Shown: positions 8,736 through 16,682 of the stretch, piece by piece | How positions within the stretch are numbered: position 1 is the first letter of the stretch | How the letters are laid out: every line of letters starts with the position of its first letter | Source: G963663315 sp965231905 | Lineage (GTDB): Bacteria; Pseudomonadota; Gammaproteobacteria; Arenicellales; Poriferihabitantaceae | Length of the DNA: 64,000 nt | Assembly: GCA_965231905.1 (NCBI GenBank) | Contig: CBDDOO010000001.1 | Span: forward strand, 496,001 to 560,000 | Direction of reading: 5' to 3' | Translations under genes and position numbers: made by a program | Notes under the pieces: generated by a model | Seen by the model: the letters and a program-made list of their open reading frames with translations, nothing else | Database searches by the model: none | What the model was told of the DNA's origin: nothing

Positions 8736-9971
8736 TCAGCCGAGAAGGCGCAAAACAGCGCACAGATAAATTCGCGCGGACGCCGTCAGTTCGTCAATGG
8801 CCACATATTCATCCAGAGTATGGGCCTGATAGATTGACCCCGGACCACACACGACCGCCGGACAAAGAAAGTGCGGCGCGTCAGTCGCCGCCGGGAATAC
8901 CCCGACATCGGCGGGCCGTCCCTGTACGGCCTCGAATGCCGAGGCGATGGTCGAGACTACTTCGGATTCGACCGGCGTGTCGAGGGCCGCGTTATGTACG
9001 GTCGGCTTGCTGATTTCGTATCTGAAATCAGGGTTTTGGCGGGAGATGTCCTCTAAAATACCACGGTATTGTGCGATGATCTCCTCCGGGGTTTCGCCGG
9101 GCAGGAATCGCCGGTCGACTTCCAGTTCGCAGTAATCGGGCACTGCGGATGCGATTGTGCCTCCCTTGATTACCCCCGGATTGACTCGCGCATGCCCGCA
9201 GACCGGGTGCCCGGGTCGGGCGGCCAGGTCATCCGCGTAGCGCTCAATCCCCTTGACCACATCGGCCATCAGACTGATCGCGTTGATTCCCGTTTCCGGT
9301 ACGCTGGAATGGCAGGCCCTGCCGAATGTCCGGATATGCATGCACAGTTGTCCCTTGTGCGTATGGCATACCTTCAGTTCAGTCGGCTCGCCGACAATCG
9401 CCAGGTCCGGGATGGGTCCGTTTTCTGAAATATCCTTTGAACCGATCATGCCGTGCTCTTCATCCGCCACCCCGGCGATAACCAGGTCACCGCCCAGGCG
9501 AATGTCATGGTCTTTCAGGATGCGGGCCACTTCGATATAAGCCGCGAGCGCCGCCTTCATATCACAGGATCCACGACCGTATAAACGACCGTCCCGGACC
9601 ACCGGATTGAACGGGTCCGGGTAGCCTTCGACGCCCACGGTATCGAGATGCCCCGCCAGCATCACGCATTTTTTATGTTCACTCTTGCGCTCATGGCCGA
9701 TCATTCGACCGAACACATTGGGCCGGCCAGCCACTACTTCCCGTCTGCAAGTCTGCAAGCCGAGTGACGCCATCTGATCCTGGTAAAGGTCGGCGAATTC
9801 GAGTTCACGACAGTCCGCTGTCGCGTCGCCGTCAAATGGATTGACGCTCGGCATCGCCACCATGGACGCGAGGCTGGTTACCAGACGCGATTCATCGACT
9901 TCATCCACAAGCCCGGCGATGGCGCTGTCGTCCAGTTTGCGCCCGTTGGCGAAAGTCGTTTGTGTCGTCAT
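8736..9971 (-). CDS. M20 family metallopeptidase, ArgE/DapE type (acetylornithine deacetylase-like)
   Basis: 411 residues. Di-zinc ligands are seen in LAGHLDTVG (His, Asp), GRGSCDMKAALA (bridging Asp), the catalytic VADEEHGMIGS (Glu pair), IVGEPTELKV and the C-terminal SIYQAHTLDEYV (His). A dimerisation lid lies at about 205-320. The ArgE-like length and the GEPTELKVCHTHKG segment favour acetylornithine deacetylase or a close amidohydrolase. No arginine genes are adjacent, so the physiological substrate is open. It is transcribed away from tag. Confidence 0.83.
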   Translation of the reverse strand: MTTQTTFANGRKLDDSAIAGLVDEVDESRLVTSLASMVAMPSVNPFDGDATADCRELEFADLYQDQMASLGLQTCRREVVAGRPNVFGRMIGHERKSEHKKCVMLAGHLDTVGVEGYPDPFNPVVRDGRLYGRGSCDMKAALAAYIEVARILKDHDIRLGGDLVIAGVADEEHGMIGSKDISENGPIPDLAIVGEPTELKVCHTHKGQLCMHIRTFGRACHSSVPETGINAISLMADVVKGIERYADDLAARPGHPVCGHARVNPGVIKGGTIASAVPDYCELEVDRRFLPGETPEEIIAQYRGILEDISRQNPDFRYEISKPTVHNAALDTPVESEVVSTIASAFEAVQGRPADVGVFPAATDAPHFLCPAVVCGPGSIYQAHTLDEYVAIDELTASARIYLCAVLRLLG

Positions 9972-10102
9972 GATTGTTCACCTGTTTCGTAATGCAAATG
10001 ATAAGATTGTGACACCAATTCGCGTTCAAATCCATGAGTAGAGTTGATGAGTCGGCGGCGGCAATCGGAAAGCGGCAACCAGAAAGGCATGGCCAACCGG
10101 GT

Positions 10103-10675
10103 ATGACGGATAAAAAAAGATGCGGGTGGTGCGGGGATGACGCGCTGTACCGGAATTATCATGACACGGAGTGGGGGGAGCCACTGCATGATGAGGGTAA
10201 ACTGTTCGAGTTTCTCTGTCTCGAAGGAGCGCAGGCCGGGTTGAGCTGGATCACCATTTTGCGAAAACGCGAGCGTTATATTCAGGTGTTTGATGGCTTC
10301 GACCCCGAAAAGATTGCGAGATACGACGCGGGTAAAATTGCTGAATTACTCGGTGATTCCGGCATCGTGCGTAATAGATTGAAGGTGAACGGGTTTGTGA
10401 AAAATGCCCGGGCCTGCCTGGATATGCGGGAGCGGGGCCTCTCGCTGGACGCCTATTTCTGGGGGTACGTGGACGGACAGCCGATCCAGAACAACTGGAG
10501 CGAGGCGCGGCATGTCCCCGCCAATACGCCGTTGTCGGACGCGATAGCCACAGACCTGAAAAAGCGCGGCTTCGTCTTTGTCGGCAGTACGATCTGTTAT
10601 GCCTTCATGCAGGCTACCGGGATGGTCAACGATCACCTCGTCTGTTGTTACCGCCACAAGCAGCTTGCTGGCTGA
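10103..10675 (+). CDS. tag: DNA-3-methyladenine glycosylase I
   Basis: 190 residues from ATG 10103, close to the 187 of E. coli Tag. It excises 3-methyladenine from alkylated DNA. MTDKKRCGWCGDD and the C-terminal HLVCCYRH supply the Cys/His ligands of the structural zinc. YHDTEWGEPLHDE, FEFLCLEGAQAGLSWITILRKRE and FVGSTICYAFMQATGMVNDH are conserved family blocks. An in-frame ATG at 10034 exists, but the 23 extra residues look unlike the family, so the internal start is preferred. The gene converges on htpG with two palindromic repeats between them. Confidence 0.93.
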   Translation: MTDKKRCGWCGDDALYRNYHDTEWGEPLHDEGKLFEFLCLEGAQAGLSWITILRKRERYIQVFDGFDPEKIARYDAGKIAELLGDSGIVRNRLKVNGFVKNARACLDMRERGLSLDAYFWGYVDGQPIQNNWSEARHVPANTPLSDAIATDLKKRGFVFVGSTICYAFMQATGMVNDHLVCCYRHKQLAG

Positions 10676-10699
10676 CGCCATTGCAGGGACAGGCCACGC

Positions 10700-10806
10700 C
10701 AACAACGGGCGACCACAGAGGGTCGCCCCTACGCATTCTGTCGAGTCCACGCTAACAACGGGCGACCATAGAGGGTCGCTCCTGTGCATTCGTGCATTCT
10801 GTCGAG
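10700..10806. repeat. Two copies of a palindromic intergenic repeat between tag and htpG
   Basis: Copy 1 spans about 10700-10745 and copy 2 about 10754-10806. Each has the core GGGCGACC-(5 nt)-GGTCGCCC or a near version, then a tail ending in GCATTCTGTCGAG. The arms can form a GC-rich hairpin on either strand. Convergent genes flank it, so it may end transcription from both sides, although no T tract follows. A related arrangement (palindrome, then a conserved tail, in two copies) occurs at 36255-36362, suggesting one dispersed element class. Confidence 0.7.
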
Positions 10807-10838
10807 GCGACCGTTATTGTGCCGGGCCCCGCCGGACG

Positions 10839-12752
10839 CTATCTGACCAGCAACCGGTTGACCCGCTTGACGAATTCGTTCGGGTTTTTCAATGGCGCCC
10901 CTTCTGCAAGTACAGCCTGATCAAACAGGAGATTCGCCCACTCATCCGCAAGGTCCGCCTTGACATTAATCTGTTTGACGATCTGATGCGCAGGATTGAT
11001 TTCCAGAATCGGTTTTGCAACCGGGGCTTCCTGACCGATTGATTGCAGTATCCGCTCCATGTTGCCGCCGAGGTCATGTTCATCCGCCACCAGACAGCTT
11101 GGCGAATCCACCAGCCGGTCTGAAACGCGAACCTCCTTGACCTGGTCCTTGAGCGTCTCTTTGAGTTTCTCGATCAACGGTTTCATATCTTCTTCTTTCT
11201 TCTCGCTTTCCTCCTTGCTTTGCGTGGTGACCAGATCGTCGATATCGAGACCGCCTTTGGCGATGGATTTGAGCGCTTTTCCCTCGTACTCGCGCAGATG
11301 GCTGACGAACCATTCATCGACCGGGTCTGTCAGTAACACGACTTCGATCCCGTTTTTGCGGAATACTTCGAGATGCGGGGAGGATTTTGCCGCGTTATAG
11401 TTCTCAGCCGAAATGTAATAGATTTCCTTTTGCTTTTCCGGCATACGCGCAAGGTAGTCATCCAGTGAGATGGTCTGTGCCTCATCGTCCCGGTGAGTGG
11501 TTGTGAAGCGGGCCAGTTTTGCCAACGTGTCCTTGTTCTGGAAATCCTCGATCACGCCTTCTTTCAGCACACGTCCGTATTCCTTCCAGAGCGCGTTGTA
11601 TTTTTCTTCATCTTTGCCGGCTATTTTACTGAGTTCCGTCAGCACTTTCTTGACGGAGGCGGCCCGGATCTTGTCGATTTCCTTGTTTTGCTGCAGAAAT
11701 TCACGCGAAACATTCAGTGGCAGGTCAGCTGAATCCACCAGGCCGCGCACGAATCGCAGATAATTCGGCATCAGTTTCTTCGCGTCATCAGAAATGAATA
11801 TACGCCGCACATACAGTTTGACGCCGTGGCGCTGTTCCCGGTCCCACAAATCGAACGGCGCTTTCGATGGAATATAAAACAGGGAGATGTATTCCATCCT
11901 GCCTTCAACCCGATTATGAATCGTAAGCGCAGGGGGTTCGGGATCATAAGTCAGGGAAGTGTAGAAAGCATTGTGCTCCTCTTCGGAAATGTCCTTTTTC
12001 GCCCGCGCCCACAACGCCGAGCCCTTGTTGATGGTTTCCCATTCAACAGGCTGGTTCTTTACCGGCTTGCCGTCATCGTCAAGCTCCGGGTCCTTTTGCA
12101 TCTGAATCGGCAGGGAAATATGATCCGAGTATTTCGAGATGATGCTGCGTACCCTGAATTTCCCGGCGTACTCCTTGCAGTCCTTTTTCAGCTGGATGAT
12201 GATTTGCGTCCCCCGTTGCGGCCGGTCGATGGATTCGAGCGTATATTCTCCACTGCCATCGGATACCCACTTGACGCCTTCACTGCTCTTTGCTCCGGCC
12301 TTGCGGGTCAATAGCGTGACCTTTTTACCGACCAGAAAACCGGAGTAGAATCCGACGCCGAACTGCCCGATGAAACTACTGTCCGCCGATTCGTCCTTGC
12401 TCATCTTTTCGAGAAACGCTTTCGTGCCGGAGCGGGCAATGGTGCCAATATCCGCAATCACCTCATCGCGGGTCATGCCGATGCCATTGTCGATGACGGT
12501 CACGGTTCTTTTCTTTTCATCCGCCTCCACCCGGATACCAGGGGCCTCATCGTCTTCGAGAAGCGCGTTATCGGTCAGCGATTCAAATCTCAGCTTGTCG
12601 CAGGCGTCCGAGGCGTTTGAAATCAGTTCCCGCAGAAATATCTCCTTGTCGCTGTACAGGGAATGGATCATCAGGTGCAGTAGTTGCTGCACTTCGGTTT
12701 GAAATGACCGGGTTTCCACGGCGTCATTACGGGATGAAGTTTTTGTGCTCAT
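10839..12752 (-). CDS. htpG: Molecular chaperone HtpG (bacterial Hsp90)
   Basis: 637 residues, full length. The N-terminal ATPase domain has the GHKL motifs ELISNASDACDKLRFE (catalytic Glu), VIDNGIGMTRDE and GQFGVGFYSGFLV. The middle domain carries the conserved Arg in LPLNVSREFLQQN, and the C-terminal dimerisation domain ends in NRLLVR. HtpG is a cytosolic ATP-dependent chaperone acting with DnaK on partly folded proteins. A strong sigma-32-like promoter lies just upstream (12788-12815), so heat-shock control is expected. Confidence 0.97.
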   Translation of the reverse strand: MSTKTSSRNDAVETRSFQTEVQQLLHLMIHSLYSDKEIFLRELISNASDACDKLRFESLTDNALLEDDEAPGIRVEADEKKRTVTVIDNGIGMTRDEVIADIGTIARSGTKAFLEKMSKDESADSSFIGQFGVGFYSGFLVGKKVTLLTRKAGAKSSEGVKWVSDGSGEYTLESIDRPQRGTQIIIQLKKDCKEYAGKFRVRSIISKYSDHISLPIQMQKDPELDDDGKPVKNQPVEWETINKGSALWARAKKDISEEEHNAFYTSLTYDPEPPALTIHNRVEGRMEYISLFYIPSKAPFDLWDREQRHGVKLYVRRIFISDDAKKLMPNYLRFVRGLVDSADLPLNVSREFLQQNKEIDKIRAASVKKVLTELSKIAGKDEEKYNALWKEYGRVLKEGVIEDFQNKDTLAKLARFTTTHRDDEAQTISLDDYLARMPEKQKEIYYISAENYNAAKSSPHLEVFRKNGIEVVLLTDPVDEWFVSHLREYEGKALKSIAKGGLDIDDLVTTQSKEESEKKEEDMKPLIEKLKETLKDQVKEVRVSDRLVDSPSCLVADEHDLGGNMERILQSIGQEAPVAKPILEINPAHQIVKQINVKADLADEWANLLFDQAVLAEGAPLKNPNEFVKRVNRLLVR

Positions 12753-12787
12753 GGTTATACAGGTAAACGGATAAGATTTGACTGCTG

Positions 12788-12815
12788 AAATGGGGGCGGG
12801 TTGTGATCTTTCAAG
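12788..12815 (-). promoter_or_regulatory. Sigma-32 type heat-shock promoter of htpG
   Basis: Read on the minus strand, CTTGAAA is followed after 13 bases by CCCCATTT. This matches the E. coli RpoH consensus (CTTGAAA, 13-15 bases, CCCCATNT) almost perfectly. The -10 element lies about 35 bases before the htpG start codon. The decayed Slam fragment abuts it upstream. Confidence 0.8.
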
Positions 12816-12950
12816 CGGTTTATGGTCAGGTACTGCTTGCGCGGACGCACAGATTCCGTTTGTGCGATCGTAGTACCGACCCGATCCGGAACGGGAATCC
12901 GGGTTATCCGCCCCCAGCCTGATCAGGGATGGGGCTTCGCTCTTTGGCTG
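12816..12950 (-). pseudogene. Degenerate 5' fragment of a Slam (DUF560) gene
   Basis: On the minus strand this stretch aligns with codons of roughly residues 15-68 of the intact Slam gene at 25925-27217. One frame gives VGTTIAQTESVRPRKQYLTI against VGTTAVQAAAKTESPRPRKQYLTI. Another gives LGADNPDS against LGSDDPDF, and small indels and a stop separate them. Homology stops at the htpG promoter, so the barrel-encoding remainder is gone. It sits immediately downstream of the TbpB-like lipoprotein gene, where a Slam partner would be expected. The boundaries are by eye. Confidence 0.75.
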
Positions 12951-12983
12951 ACGCCCAGGCCAACGGGCTCGCGTAACGGATTA

Positions 12984-14526
12984 TTACTGTCGCTCCGTCC
13001 CGAAGGCGCCCTCTACCCGGTAGAAGCTGCCACCCTGGTCGTTTCCGCTGGACTCTACCCGGAAAGTGCCTTCCATGCCTTTTGGCGCATTGGAACCATC
13101 CGGGCGTACAAACTGGCCAGAGGCTTCCGAGTCTGCCTGGCTGGTGAATGCAGGTCCCCCATTACAGACGCCGTAACGGCAGGCGCGGGACGGGTTGGTC
13201 GCAGCGACCACATAGCCATCCTCACGACCGGCGGTGCTGAAAGTGAAATTGCCATCAGAGGTGATCTTGCCGTTTCTGAGGTGCACCCCCGCCGCCCCCA
13301 TTCTCAGCCACTTATCAAGAGCAGGCCCGTTGTACTTGTGGTCAACTCCATCGGGGTTCCGATAGAAGTTGCCACCGATATTGGGGTCAATCCATATATC
13401 GCCGTTGATCGACATGTCATCGAAATTCGCGGTGAAGGTTGCAGGCGCTTGATGGAAGGAACTGATTCGCGTGGAGCCATCCTCATTCCACTGCATGACC
13501 CCTGCGCTTGTACCCTTATAGGTCGCCGTACCAGTGACACTTCCAACTCTTGCTGGTTCGACATAGCTGTCCGTGAACACCAGATATTTGACGTTCTCTG
13601 TTTTGCCAATCCACTTGCCGGAGCCACTGGTATCTTCCACCATGTCGTAGGTCAGCCAGTATCCGAAGGAGCGGAGTTCCCCACTGCCAAACTTTTTCGC
13701 AGTAACATACCAGCGGTCAATGCCGGAGTGCCATGTGGGTATGTAATCCCATCCCACCTGGAGCCAAACCCAGGTGCCGGGGACGGTTACTGTTGTCCCG
13801 CCATTAGTCACGATGTCATGGGGCGGTCGCCATCTTCTTTCAAATTTGGCCTTGGGGGTCATGGTACGCCAGTGTCCGCCGTATGAGTCACCTGTGCGCC
13901 GCCCGATGATATTGCGAGAGGCAGTCCAGCTTGCGAGCGGCCCGCTGTTCAGTTTTATCTGTCCGTTTGGGGTGATAATTGAACCTCCATTTCCTCGGCG
14001 CTCATTGAACCACTTGGTAGGCAGTTGGTCAAAACAAGAACCGGCCACACAGATCTCCTGGCTAAAGGTGGGCGTTCTTATATTCAGAAGAGTTCCCACC
14101 GATGTGGCCCCGCTCGGCCCGGTAATATGATTAGTGCTGTGCCCATGACTTATATTCTTTCCCCGGAGCACCCGCGCATGGGTATTGCGGATGATTACCT
14201 CGGTCGGTTCAACGATGGGAGGCGGTTCAACGGTCGGTTCAACGGTGGGTTCAACAGTCGGTTCGAGCGGGTCAGGAGTTACAGGCGTGTCTTCGACAAC
14301 CCCGGCCACATTGGGGACATTGGAGGTAGCCGTATTACCGCCGCCGGTTGTTCCCGGCTGTGTCACGGGATTGTCCACGGGCGAACCCGGTTCGCCCGAG
14401 ACTTTGCTCAAGACAATGGGGTTGTTAACGGGGGGGGGGGGGGGTACTGTTGATTGCCAGTCCTCCACCTCCGCCACAGGCACTGAGGAATAACGGAACT
14501 GTCAGCACACAGAATATCTTTTTCAT
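12984..14526 (-). CDS. TbpB-like surface lipoprotein, frame interrupted at a C15 tract (candidate phase-variable)
   Basis: ATG 14526 follows a strong GGAGGTG site and encodes a lipoprotein signal MKKIFCVLTVPLFLSAC (lipidated Cys17), then GGGGG and a Pro run encoded by 15 C residues (14430-14444). As read the frame ends two codons after the tract (R, stop). With 14 or 17 C it would join the long downstream frame and give about 513 residues. The rest has a PTVE-repeat linker (about residues 85-105). A C-terminal region with ATYKGTSAGVMQ, FTANFDDMSINGDI and the final GSFYRVEGAFGTERQ resembles TbpB-type barrels. The ligand is unknown, and homopolymer sequencing error is an alternative to an OFF state. 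Confidence 0.78.
14224..14271. repeat. 12-bp tandem repeat encoding the PTVE linker
   Basis: About four 12-base units (GGTTCAACGGTC with small variations, plus-strand reading) encode Glu-Pro-Thr-Val repeats in the lipoprotein linker between signal peptide and barrel. Unit number changes would keep the frame and only alter tether length. Confidence 0.75.
14430..14444. repeat. G15/C15 homopolymer inside the lipoprotein gene
   Basis: Fifteen consecutive G on the plus strand are C15 in the coding strand, 27 codons after the lipoprotein start. The tract follows AGTA and precedes GTTAAC. The ON frame needs 3n+2 C (14 or 17), so the read length of 15 is OFF. Such tracts slip during replication and are classic contingency switches in Neisseria and Campylobacter surface genes. 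Confidence 0.85.
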
Positions 14527-14558
14527 TGAGACACCTCCCAACGTATATATGTAAGCTG

Positions 14559-14589
14559 ATTGTAACGCATAAATCACCGTTCGTGTCAA
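14559..14589 (-). promoter_or_regulatory. Candidate promoter of the TbpB-like lipoprotein gene
   Basis: Minus-strand reading gives TTGACA, 19 bases, TACAAT, about 33 bases before the start codon. The spacer is slightly long. The same block (TTGATA...TACAAT) is conserved in front of the lipoprotein remnant at 27.4 kb, which supports a functional role in the ancestral locus. Confidence 0.5.
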
Positions 14590-14658
14590 GCAAAAGAGGT
14601 GTGACAGACGGAAAATAGTTTCAGCCCCGGGAGTTTCAGTTCCGGGGAAGGTTTGCAT

Positions 14659-15106
14659 TCCCGTGTATACAGGTCATCAGGCTTCTAAAGTGGCATCATA
14701 CGGTGTTGTATTACATCATTGAGTATTTTTACTCAATGATGTAATGTGAAAATCAGAGTTGTAATATTGGGGTTATGGAATCAGATCTCTGCTTTTGGTG
14801 AAATGGTACGATTAGTCGCTAGTATTCCATCGGCTGCAACCCCACAATGCCGCGCATGGACGAACAGTATATCCATTTTTTGGACTATGGACGCAAAAAG
14901 TACCCCGTCTGCTACGCCCATAAACCGTGGTGAATTTGGTCAGGCGGAAAATCGACAGACTGTAAGCGAAAAGAGGAAAGACATTGAAGAACATGGTCAC
15001 TTCTCTGCCTGTTTTTCTTACAATACCAACACTGTTCCCACTCCAGAGAGTTACCAAACTCCCTCGCGTATTTTTACGTGCACCTTCCAGAATCCGGACG
15101 ACGCGT
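14659..15106. other. Non-coding stretch with possible gene debris downstream of the DNA methyltransferase
   Basis: About 450 bases without a convincing gene. Besides the 14710-14745 hairpin, one minus-strand frame near 15070-14910 reads KYAREFGNSLEWEQCWYCKK and continues to about 50 residues between stops, without a good start. The CxxC pattern hints at a fragment of a zinc-binding or nuclease protein, possibly the lost partner of the methyltransferase. Base composition here is more AT-rich than in the flanking housekeeping genes (by eye). Confidence 0.35.
14710..14745. repeat. Perfect 16-bp inverted repeat with 4-base loop
   Basis: ATTACATCATTGAGTA, TTTT, TACTCAATGATGTAAT. The stem is AT-rich and perfect. 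It lies about 185 bases upstream of the lipoprotein start and downstream of the DNA methyltransferase gene. It could be a terminator for the methyltransferase transcript, an operator, or a mobile-element end. No T tract follows on either strand. Confidence 0.75.
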
Positions 15107-16030
15107 TTACAGCATTCCTGAATCGCGCCGCTCTTGTTCCGGCGGGTCACACCGAATAGGCGCTTGTGACGATGCCTGAATGAGTCGTTCATTGGCTGCA
15201 TCAACATGCGCTGGATCAATTTCAAATCCGATAAATTGACACCCGAGTTGTAATGCGGCTAAACCGGTAGAGCCGGACCCCGCAAACGGGTCTACAACAA
15301 GCGTATCCGGGGAGAGGGAGCCGTAGGCATCAATACACCGCTTCGGTAATTCTGTTGGGAACCGGCTTCGATGTTGCAGGCCGGAGATGCTTTCATTGGC
15401 AAAATGCCAAACGCTCGAAACAGGAGGGCTGGCACGGAACTTATGCTGTTCATCCCTGGCCAGAAGAAAAACAGGTTCGTGCTTCCGGTGAGGTCGCCGG
15501 CATCGTCCTTCTGGCATGGCATTTTTCTTGGACCATAGAACTTCTCCTCGATACAAATATCCAGCATCAACCAACCGTATCAGCAGTCTCTGTGGCAACA
15601 TAAGAAGGTTCCCATATCTGAGCCACGGGGTTATATCGTCAATAAAAGCACGGCGTTTGAAGCGAGGTTTTACGTAAGCTGCATTGGTTGCGTCAAACCC
15701 TTTTCCGTCTGCCCCTAAAGAACTGTACACATAATCCTTTCCTCCCCAATTTATCGGAGTATTATAGGAATCCCCTATATTAAGCCAGATAATGCCATGC
15801 TGTTTGAGTTTTGGGAGCAGCAGGGTGAAAACATGCGTTAAAAACTCAATATAGTCTCTTGGGTCTGCCTCTGTTCCTCCGCCAAGTGATTCCCGTTGTC
15901 CCCAATATGGTGGACTTGTCACCACCACATCAATACTTTCATCTGACAATGTGGGGATAAGACCAAGGCAATCTCCCTGAACAACGCGGGGAAACTCCAT
16001 TGGCTGCTTCGTGTTGTTTTGCGTTTCCAT
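15107..16030 (-). CDS. Solitary DNA (cytosine-N4/adenine-N6) methyltransferase
   Basis: 307 residues from ATG 16030, which follows AGGAG at good spacing; an upstream in-frame start at 16060 is less likely. The catalytic motif IV TSPPYW is near residue 40. The SAM-binding motif I, VVDPFAGSGSTGLAALQLG, is near residue 260. Motif IV precedes motif I, as in beta-class enzymes, and SPPYW-type motifs favour N4-cytosine targets, although N6-adenine cannot be excluded. It would methylate a short DNA site using SAM. No restriction endonuclease is recognisable beside it. It borders a four-tRNA cluster, a common integration site, so recent acquisition is plausible. Confidence 0.85.
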   Translation of the reverse strand: METQNNTKQPMEFPRVVQGDCLGLIPTLSDESIDVVVTSPPYWGQRESLGGGTEADPRDYIEFLTHVFTLLLPKLKQHGIIWLNIGDSYNTPINWGGKDYVYSSLGADGKGFDATNAAYVKPRFKRRAFIDDITPWLRYGNLLMLPQRLLIRLVDAGYLYRGEVLWSKKNAMPEGRCRRPHRKHEPVFLLARDEQHKFRASPPVSSVWHFANESISGLQHRSRFPTELPKRCIDAYGSLSPDTLVVDPFAGSGSTGLAALQLGCQFIGFEIDPAHVDAANERLIQASSQAPIRCDPPEQERRDSGML

Positions 16031-16240
16031 ATTCACTCCTGTAGATTGTACTGCTTTCACTGGAAAGGTTTTATCATAAACGATTACTTTGGTACAAACG
16101 GGTTACTCATCATTTCGGCAAAGCCGATAGTTATGTCGATAGTGATTGACCCGAAGGGCCATAATCCGTATATTCCGCTTCTCTTTGCAGATATGATGCG
16201 GGGCATTGCGAAGCTGTGAAGTCGCATTTTGCAAAGAATT

Positions 16241-16317
16241 CGGGGTATAGCGCAGTCTGGTAGCGCGCCTGCTTTGGGAGCAGGATGTCGGGAGTTCAAA
16301 TCTCTCTACCCCGACCA
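16241..16317 (+). tRNA. tRNA-Pro (TGG)
   Basis: The cloverleaf can be drawn by hand: acceptor CGGGGTA/TACCCCG, anticodon stem CCTGC/GCAGG around loop TTTGGGA (anticodon TGG), T-loop TTCAAAT and encoded CCA at 16315-16317. It is the first of four clustered tRNAs. Confidence 0.95.
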
Positions 16318-16337
16318 GCTTTTAAGTTTTATCCGTT

Positions 16338-16414
16338 GCGCCCGTAGCTCAACCGGATAGAGCAACGGCCTTCTAAGCCGTAGGTTACAGGTTCGAGTCC
16401 TGTCGGGCGCGCCA
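16338..16414 (+). tRNA. tRNA-Arg (TCT)
   Basis: The acceptor GCGCCCG pairs with CGGGCGC, discriminator G and encoded CCA follow. The anticodon loop CTTCTAA gives TCT, reading AGA/AGG. The T-loop TTCGAGT is normal. Confidence 0.95.
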
Positions 16415-16449
16415 TAGCGATTTTCGTTCAGGGTATTGTACAGGTTTGT

Positions 16450-16526
16450 GGTGAGCGTAGCTCAGTTGGTAGAGCCCCGGATTGTGATTCCGGTCGTCGT
16501 GGGTTCGAGTCCCATCGTTCACCCCA
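16450..16526 (+). tRNA. tRNA-His (GTG)
   Basis: Acceptor GTGAGCG/CGTTCAC carries the extra G at -1 (16450) facing discriminator C73 (16523), the identity element of tRNA-His. Anticodon loop TTGTGAT gives GTG, and CCA is encoded. Confidence 0.95.
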
Positions 16527-16555
16527 TTTTTAAAGTGAAACTGCGAACAGGAACT

Positions 16556-16640
<85 letters not shown>

Positions 16641-16682
16641 TATCAGGAAACTAAAGATAATGAAATTGATGAGGAATTGAAA

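Noticed and set aside
12984..14483. Long lipoprotein frame taken as a cytoplasmic protein starting at ATG 14483
   Set aside because: Its start has no ribosome site and lies in the Cys/Gly region of the lipoprotein signal read in another frame; the true start is ATG 14526 across the C tract.
14746..15159. 137-codon plus-strand frame in the gap beside the DNA methyltransferase
   Set aside because: No ribosome site, composition unlike a protein, overlaps the methyltransferase end in antisense, and no family resemblance.
16132..16219. Small plus-strand frame ending MMRGIAKL just before tRNA-Pro
   Set aside because: Twenty-eight codons, no ribosome site and no recognised family; might be gene debris but cannot be supported.
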